Assembly (NCBI GenBank): GCA_964478735.1
Contig: CAYZJB010000031.1
Coordinates: 1-45,814, forward strand
DNA: 45,814 bases
Source: CAYZJB01 sp964478735
GTDB lineage: Bacteria; CLD3; SB21
Direction of reading: 5' to 3'
Shown here: in pieces, positions 42,180 through 45,814 of the stretch
Layout of the letters: every line of letters starts with the position of its first letter
How positions within the stretch are numbered: the first letter of the stretch is position 1
Notes under the pieces: generated by a model
What the model saw: only the letters and a program-made list of their open reading frames with translations
The model's database searches: none
Told to the model about the DNA's origin: nothing
Translations under genes and position numbers: made by a program

Positions 42180-42713
42180 GTGAAAAAACTGATTATTGCC
42201 TCCATGTTGCTTATCGCCGTCTCGGCCCTTCAGGCGCAGAGCCGGGTAGGCTACGTGGATTCGCAAAAAATTCTCGGCGCGCTGAAAGAAACGCAGTCCG
42301 TCCAAACGCAGATGCAGGCCGAACAGCAAAAGGCGTATAAACAACTGGTCTATCTACAGGATTCGCTAAACAGTTCTCAGGATGATTACGTCAAAAATGT
42401 CAAAGACAACCCCCTGCTGAAAGACGGAGCGAAAAAAGCCATTGAAAAAGGAATCCAGGAACTGGCCGGTCTCATCCAGACCCGGCAGCAGCAGTTACAG
42501 GAAGAACTGCTCGACAAGCAGTCCGAACTGATGCAGCCGATTCTCGACAAGATCAAAAAAGCCGTCGAAACGGTGCGAAAGGCACAAAATCTGGACATCA
42601 TTCTGGATTCCGGATACGGGATCGTACTGGCCTCGGATACCAAACTGGATCTGACCGACAAGACGCTGGAAGAACTGGTCAAAATGGGGACGGAAAAAGT
42701 AGAGAAAAAATAA
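42180..42713 (+). CDS. skp: OmpH/Skp-family periplasmic chaperone, 177 aa
   Basis: The GTG start has AAGGAG at 42167-42172, 7 bases upstream. A signal peptide (MKKLIIASMLLIAVSALQAQ) is followed by SRVGYVDSQKILGALKETQ, the coiled hairpin KQLVYLQDSLNSSQDDYV to LLDKQSELMQPILDKIKKAV, and the body NLDIILDSGYGIVLAS. It is a normal-length Skp with no tail. The two ompH genes in a row probably arose by duplication and have diverged strongly outside the core. A strong terminator follows. Confidence 0.95.
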   Translation: MKKLIIASMLLIAVSALQAQSRVGYVDSQKILGALKETQSVQTQMQAEQQKAYKQLVYLQDSLNSSQDDYVKNVKDNPLLKDGAKKAIEKGIQELAGLIQTRQQQLQEELLDKQSELMQPILDKIKKAVETVRKAQNLDIILDSGYGIVLASDTKLDLTDKTLEELVKMGTEKVEKK

Positions 42714-42730
42714 CCGCACGAATTCATCGT

Positions 42731-42757
42731 AAAGGCTGTCGCAAGACAGCCTTTTTT
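42731..42757 (+). terminator. Rho-independent terminator between ompH and lpxD
   Basis: AAAGGCTGTC (42731-42740), GCAA loop, GACAGCCTTT (42745-42754) and a six-T run (42752-42757) make a textbook terminator with a GNRA-type tetraloop. It ends only 2 bases before the ATG of lpxD. Confidence 0.93.
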
Positions 42758-42759
42758 GT

Positions 42760-43725
42760 ATGGATCTTTTTTCAGAGTTGTGCATTAAACTCGATGCCGT
42801 CATGGTCGGGCCGGATCGCCCGGTCGATGGTGTGGCGGAGCCCGGTGCCGCGAGTGAACGTCACGTCGTCGTTGTATTGAATAAAAATATTCTTCGCGAC
42901 TTACAGGGCAGCCGGGCTTTATGCTGGCTCTTGGATCAAAAGCTGGCCAATGCCGCACTTTTATCGGAGTTGGCAAAAAGCGGTCGGACATACGCCGTGG
43001 TATCCAATGCACCACGGGCCATGGCGATCGCCATCTCTCATTTTTATGAAACCGCCGAACGTCCGGGCATCGACCCTACCGCCCGGGTGCATGAAACGGC
43101 GAACATCGATTCAACCGCGTCCATCGGCGCGTTTTGTACCATCGGACCGAACTGCAGAGTGGGAGCGAATTCGATCCTGTATCCGCGGGCGACGCTGATC
43201 GAAAACGTAGAACTTGGTGAACGCGTCCGTATCCAGTCCGGCGCCGTGATCGGAAGCGAGGGTTTTGGATTTTACGAACAGGACGGGAAGCTGGAGCGTA
43301 TCCCGCATATCGGACGCGTCGTTATCGAAGACGACGCCTGGATCGGAGCCAACTGTACGATCGCCCGGGGGACGTTAGGCGAAACACGGATCGGCAGACG
43401 CTGCAAAATCGATAACCTTGTTCAGATCGCGCATAACGTAAAGATCGGCGACGATACGGCCATCGCGGCCCAGGTAGGAATCGCGGGAAGCACGACGATC
43501 GGATCACGCGTTCGTATCGGCGGCCAGGCGGGACTTGTCGGCCATATTCATGTCGGCGATGGGGCGACGATCGGCGCACAGGCCGGCGTCATTTCTGACG
43601 TCAAGCCGGGGCAGTTCGTGGCCGGTTACCCTGCGGAAGATCGTGTTGAATCCTTACGGAAAGAAATTTACATTAAAAAAATTCCTACCATTCTCGAGCA
43701 ACTGAAGCGTCTGAAAAAGCGGTGA
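42760..43725 (+). CDS. lpxD: UDP-3-O-(3-hydroxyacyl)glucosamine N-acyltransferase LpxD
   Basis: This 321-aa acyltransferase adds the second fatty acid during lipid A synthesis in the cytosol. A short N-terminal uridine-binding domain (about 1-95) is followed by a left-handed beta-helix of hexapeptide repeats (ARVHETANIDSTASIGAFC onward) and a C-terminal helix. The catalytic His is H225 in QIAHNVKIGDDTAIAAQVG, and RIQSGAVIGSEGFGFYEQDG is typical of LpxD. The start is odd: the ATG comes 2 bases after the terminator T-run, with no room for a ribosome-binding site outside the hairpin. Yet the N-terminal pattern from this Met fits the family. It may be translated poorly, or from readthrough transcripts. 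It overlaps ruvB. Confidence 0.96.
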   Translation: MDLFSELCIKLDAVMVGPDRPVDGVAEPGAASERHVVVVLNKNILRDLQGSRALCWLLDQKLANAALLSELAKSGRTYAVVSNAPRAMAIAISHFYETAERPGIDPTARVHETANIDSTASIGAFCTIGPNCRVGANSILYPRATLIENVELGERVRIQSGAVIGSEGFGFYEQDGKLERIPHIGRVVIEDDAWIGANCTIARGTLGETRIGRRCKIDNLVQIAHNVKIGDDTAIAAQVGIAGSTTIGSRVRIGGQAGLVGHIHVGDGATIGAQAGVISDVKPGQFVAGYPAEDRVESLRKEIYIKKIPTILEQLKRLKKR

Positions 43726-44759
43726 GTTCCGAAGAAGTTGTCCGTCCCGGCAAGCAAACCGACGATATCGATCTCGACGTGTCTCTGCGTCCGTCGCGGT
43801 TCGACGAATTCGTCGGGCAGCGAAAGATGGTGGAGAATTTAAAAATTTTTATCGAAGCTGCACGGCAACGGGGGGATCATCTCGATCATGTACTGCTGTC
43901 CGGTCCGCCGGGACTCGGAAAGACCACGTTATCTCATATCGTAGCGCATGAACTCGGTGTACAGATCCGCGTGACGTCCGGTCCGGTGCTGGACAAGGCG
44001 GGGGATCTCGCCGGCATTTTGACCAATCTGGAAGAGCGCGACGTACTTTTTATCGATGAAATCCACCGGTTGAATCCCATCGTCGAAGAATATCTCTATT
44101 CCGCAATGGAAGATTTCCAGCTCGATATCGTGATCGATAAAGGCCCGAGCGCGCGAACGATCCAGCTGGCTCTCCCACGATTTACGCTGATCGGAGCGAC
44201 GACGCGAGCGGGGCTGATCACCGCGCCGTTGCGGTCACGTTTCGGCATCACGTGCCGTCTCGATTATTATGACGATGCCGACTTGTCGCACATTGTCACG
44301 CGTTCAGCGGATTTGCTGCGCTGCGCGATCGACGCGGGCGGCGCCGCGGAAATCGCACGCCGAGCTCGCGGAACGCCGAGAATTGCAAACCGGTTACTCA
44401 AGCGGACGCGGGATTTCGCCCAGGTCAAAAAACGATCGACCATCGATAGGGAAATTGCCGATTTCGCGCTGCGCGCTCTGGAAGTCGACGAGCACGGACT
44501 GGATGAGATGGACAAACGCATTCTTTTTGCCATCATCGACAAATTCAACGGCGGGCCGGTCGGTGTCGATACGATCGCCATCGCGGTGGGAGAGGAAGCG
44601 GGTACGATCGAAGAGGTGTACGAACCGTTTCTGATCCAAAAAGGGTTCATCAAACGAACGCCAAGAGGACGCGAGGTCACGTCGCTGGCCTACGAGCACC
44701 TGAACATCAAGCGCCGATCCCGGGGGGGCACACGACAGACGAATCTGGGGTTGGAGTAG
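43722..44759 (+). CDS. ruvB: Holliday junction branch-migration helicase RuvB
   Basis: This 345-aa AAA+ ATPase powers branch migration of Holliday junctions with RuvA. Motifs present are LRPSRFDEFVGQ, Walker A SGPPGLGKTT (K67), Walker B LFIDEIHRL (D112), sensor 1 LIGATTRAG, the arginine finger region APLRSRFGI, and the C-terminal winged helix with GPVGVDTIAIAVGEEAGTIE. The GTG start overlaps the lpxD stop (GTGA). ruvA and ruvC are not in the window. It is the last housekeeping gene before the accessory tail. Confidence 0.98.
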   Translation: MSSEEVVRPGKQTDDIDLDVSLRPSRFDEFVGQRKMVENLKIFIEAARQRGDHLDHVLLSGPPGLGKTTLSHIVAHELGVQIRVTSGPVLDKAGDLAGILTNLEERDVLFIDEIHRLNPIVEEYLYSAMEDFQLDIVIDKGPSARTIQLALPRFTLIGATTRAGLITAPLRSRFGITCRLDYYDDADLSHIVTRSADLLRCAIDAGGAAEIARRARGTPRIANRLLKRTRDFAQVKKRSTIDREIADFALRALEVDEHGLDEMDKRILFAIIDKFNGGPVGVDTIAIAVGEEAGTIEEVYEPFLIQKGFIKRTPRGREVTSLAYEHLNIKRRSRGGTRQTNLGLE

Positions 44760-44845
44760 TCCTGACTAGGTTGGCCGGCAGGCGCTTGTATTCGAGACTT
44801 CACGCCCTTAAATTGATCCAAGCTGTTTTGATCGAGACGTCCGGG

Positions 44846-45055
44846 ATGTCTAAGTATGAAGTGATCATTTATTGGAATGACGAGGACCAGGCGTATGTCG
44901 CCGAGGTTCCAGAGCTGTCTGGATGCGCGGCAGATGGTGAAGGTTATCACTAAGCTCTAAGAAACGTAGAGGTCGTTGCCCAAGAATGGATAGAAACTGC
45001 TAGAAGTCTGGGTCGAGATATACCCAAGCCCAAAGGCCGGCTCTACTACGCCTGA
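44846..45055 (+). pseudogene. hicB: HicB-family antitoxin gene disrupted by one in-frame stop
   Basis: From ATG 44846 the reading gives a short HicB N-terminus (MSKYEVIIYWNDEDQAYVAE, then VPELSGCAADGEGYH) and meets TAA at 44951-44953. The same frame then continues with a perfect HicB C-terminus: ALRNVEVVAQEWIETARSLG and RDIPKPKGRL, ending at TGA 45053-45055. Family members usually have Gln/Glu just there (YxEAL), so one G-to-T change turning GAA to TAA is the simplest explanation. AGA, ATA and CTA codons are frequent, unlike the housekeeping genes upstream. No hicA partner is directly attached. A recent pseudogene is my reading; a sequencing error is possible. Confidence 0.85.
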
Positions 45056-45130
45056 GTTCCGAATCGTTATTGGCAACGTCATTCCGACGATTCCGGGCGT
45101 GCGTCAACCGGACGTTTATGGCAACGGTGG

Positions 45131-45159
45131 TAGCATCAAAACTCAAAGAGAAGTATACT
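45131..45159 (+). promoter_or_regulatory. Weak candidate promoter for hicBA
   Basis: TATACT (45154-45159) is a good -10 box about 20 bases before the hicB start at 45180. The -35 position, 17 bases upstream, holds TAGCAT, a poor match. The leader would be very short (about 14 bases) but contains the GGAG ribosome-binding site. HicB proteins without a DNA-binding domain usually do not repress alone, so the mode of control is unclear. Confidence 0.3.
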
Positions 45160-45179
45160 TGGAGAAAGTAGGAGAAACC

Positions 45180-45386
45180 ATGAGACAGGTCGTGATTTAT
45201 CCTGGAGAGGATAACTACTGGGTTGCCGAATGTCCGAGTCTTCCCGGTTGCATTAGCCAGGGGAAAACAAAGGAAGAAACCATTGCCAATATTCGAGAGG
45301 CGATCGAGGGCTACGTCAGCACTCTGGAAGAAGACAAACTCCCCATTCCGCCCGAACACTTTGAGACAATTCTTATCGCTGTATGA
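45180..45386 (+). CDS. hicB: HicB-family antitoxin
   Basis: This 68-aa protein is a type II antitoxin that should bind and neutralise the following HicA. The start at 45180 has GGAG just upstream; an in-frame extension to 45099 has none. It shows the HicB fold signature YWVAECPSLPGCISQGKTK, then EETIANIREAIEGYVSTLEE and a short PIPPEH tail. No separate helix-turn-helix domain is present. Its sequence differs from the disrupted hicB 130 bases upstream. The stop overlaps the hicA start (ATGA). Confidence 0.92.
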   Translation: MRQVVIYPGEDNYWVAECPSLPGCISQGKTKEETIANIREAIEGYVSTLEEDKLPIPPEHFETILIAV

Positions 45387-45604
45387 GTTCCCTTCCACGG
45401 ATCTCCGGTCGGGAATGCGTTAAAGCCCTTTCGAAAGTCGGATTTGTGCAAAGAAGGCAACACGGCAGTCATATGATACTCAGAAGAGAGAAGCCGTTTG
45501 CCCAATTGGTTGTGCCTGATCACAAGGAGTTGGATCGGGGAACTCTACGAGCAATCATTAATCAAGCGGGGTTGACTGTTGAGGAATTTGTGCGATTGAC
45601 CTGA
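45383..45604 (+). CDS. hicA: HicA-family mRNA interferase toxin
   Basis: This 73-aa double-stranded-RNA-binding-fold toxin cleaves mRNA when released from HicB. The family motifs are all present: LPRISGRECVKALSKVGF, then RRQHGSHMIL with the catalytic His30, LVVPDHKELDRGTLRAIINQ and a C-terminal hydrophobic helix (AGLTVEEFVRL). The catalytic His and GSH triplet are intact, so the toxin is likely active and the antitoxin upstream needed. Codons AGA and AGG occur in a cluster (Gln-Arg-Arg-Gln), unlike the upstream genes, consistent with horizontal transfer. Confidence 0.94.
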   Translation: MSSLPRISGRECVKALSKVGFVQRRQHGSHMILRREKPFAQLVVPDHKELDRGTLRAIINQAGLTVEEFVRLT

Positions 45605-45782
45605 AGTCACCGCCGCTGCGCATCTCTCGCCGTCACACGCTCGTTCGTCCCGCTTTGAGGGCATGGATTTGAGGTGGTGATGTGAAATCGTTCCTGGTCA
45701 GAGTTTGCCAATGGCCCACTCGTCGTCCTTGTGCGGACTTCGACCTAAACCGGCAAAGACGGAACATCGAATTGAAATGAAA

Positions 45783-45814
45783 CACGTAACCACAGAGGCC
45801 ACCGAGCACGCAGA
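45783..45814. repeat. Start of a CACAGAG-type intergenic repeat, cut by the window end
   Basis: The last 32 bases (ACGTAACCACAGAGGCCACC and onward, GAGCACGCAGA) match the style of the ACCACAGAG-x-CACAGAG/GCACGCAGA repeats I know as scattered intergenic elements in environmental bacterial genomes. The rest lies beyond the window. The stretch 45605-45782 before it holds only a weak 32-codon reading frame at 45682-45780 (GTG start, GAGGTGG before it), which I do not call as a gene. Confidence 0.4.

Noticed and set aside
45682..45780. 32-codon open frame with GTG start and GAGGTGG upstream
   Set aside because: Too short, odd composition and inside a suspected repeat region. There is no support beyond a weak ribosome site.
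1..45814. tRNA, rRNA, CRISPR array, riboswitch, integrase or transposase
   Set aside because: I looked in the intergenic gaps and found no cloverleaf-like sequence, no spaced direct repeats and no recombinase gene. Intergenic space is short throughout.

Overview
The window comes from a diderm (Gram-negative) bacterium. It encodes BamA, two OmpH/Skp-type chaperones, LpxD for lipid A, undecaprenyl-diphosphate synthase, lipoproteins with clear lipoboxes and a Tol/Exb-type inner-membrane motor. Giant TPR proteins, an alpha-2-macroglobulin, an exported TPR-CHAT protein and compact stop/start-overlapping operons would fit a deep-branching environmental lineage (FCB-like or near the myxobacteria). 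No 16S rRNA or other phylogenetic marker is present, so the lineage is only a guess. Base composition is moderate and fairly even until the last ~1 kb, where codon choice changes.

Layout. (1) 85-11926, plus strand: an envelope cluster made of two exported TPR proteins (965 and 1737 aa), a small exported protein, then ExbB/TolQ, two ExbD/TolR paralogues and a TonB-like AgmX/PglI-type protein, closed by a strong terminator. (2) 12003-20351: aspS, a SemiSWEET-like transporter, a thioester-containing alpha-2-macroglobulin, moaD and moaE, all close or overlapping. (3) 20438-24824: a TPR lipoprotein, then a three-PAS HisKA_3 sensor kinase overlapping its NarL-type regulator. (4) 24811-27206, minus strand: a 71-aa protein, a PrxQ/Bcp peroxiredoxin, an exported unknown and a type II NADH dehydrogenase. 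(5) 27378-38197, plus strand: one probable operon behind a good promoter, with a membrane protein carrying a duplicated module, an unknown 175-aa protein, miaB, mfd, a parvulin-type lipoprotein and an exported TPR-CHAT protein with an intact His/Cys pair. (6) 38251-44759: uppS, bamA, ompH, ompH, terminator, lpxD, ruvB, a typical envelope-biogenesis run. (7) 44760-45814: an accessory tail with a hicB gene killed by one in-frame stop, an intact hicBA pair, and a CACAGAG-type repeat at the window edge.

The most interesting candidate system is region 1: a proton-driven ExbB/ExbD-type motor with a TonB-like transducer, genetically fixed to two very large periplasmic TPR proteins, the second ending in what looks like a sugar-binding jelly roll. 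One ExbD paralogue has Asn where the proton-carrying Asp is expected and the other keeps the Asp, suggesting an asymmetric motor. The parts resemble the Agl/Glt gliding machine of Myxococcus (AglRQS, GltJ/AgmX), but the composition here is different. Second candidates are the exported CHAT protein coupled to a parvulin lipoprotein downstream of mfd, and the decaying hicB beside an intact hicBA.
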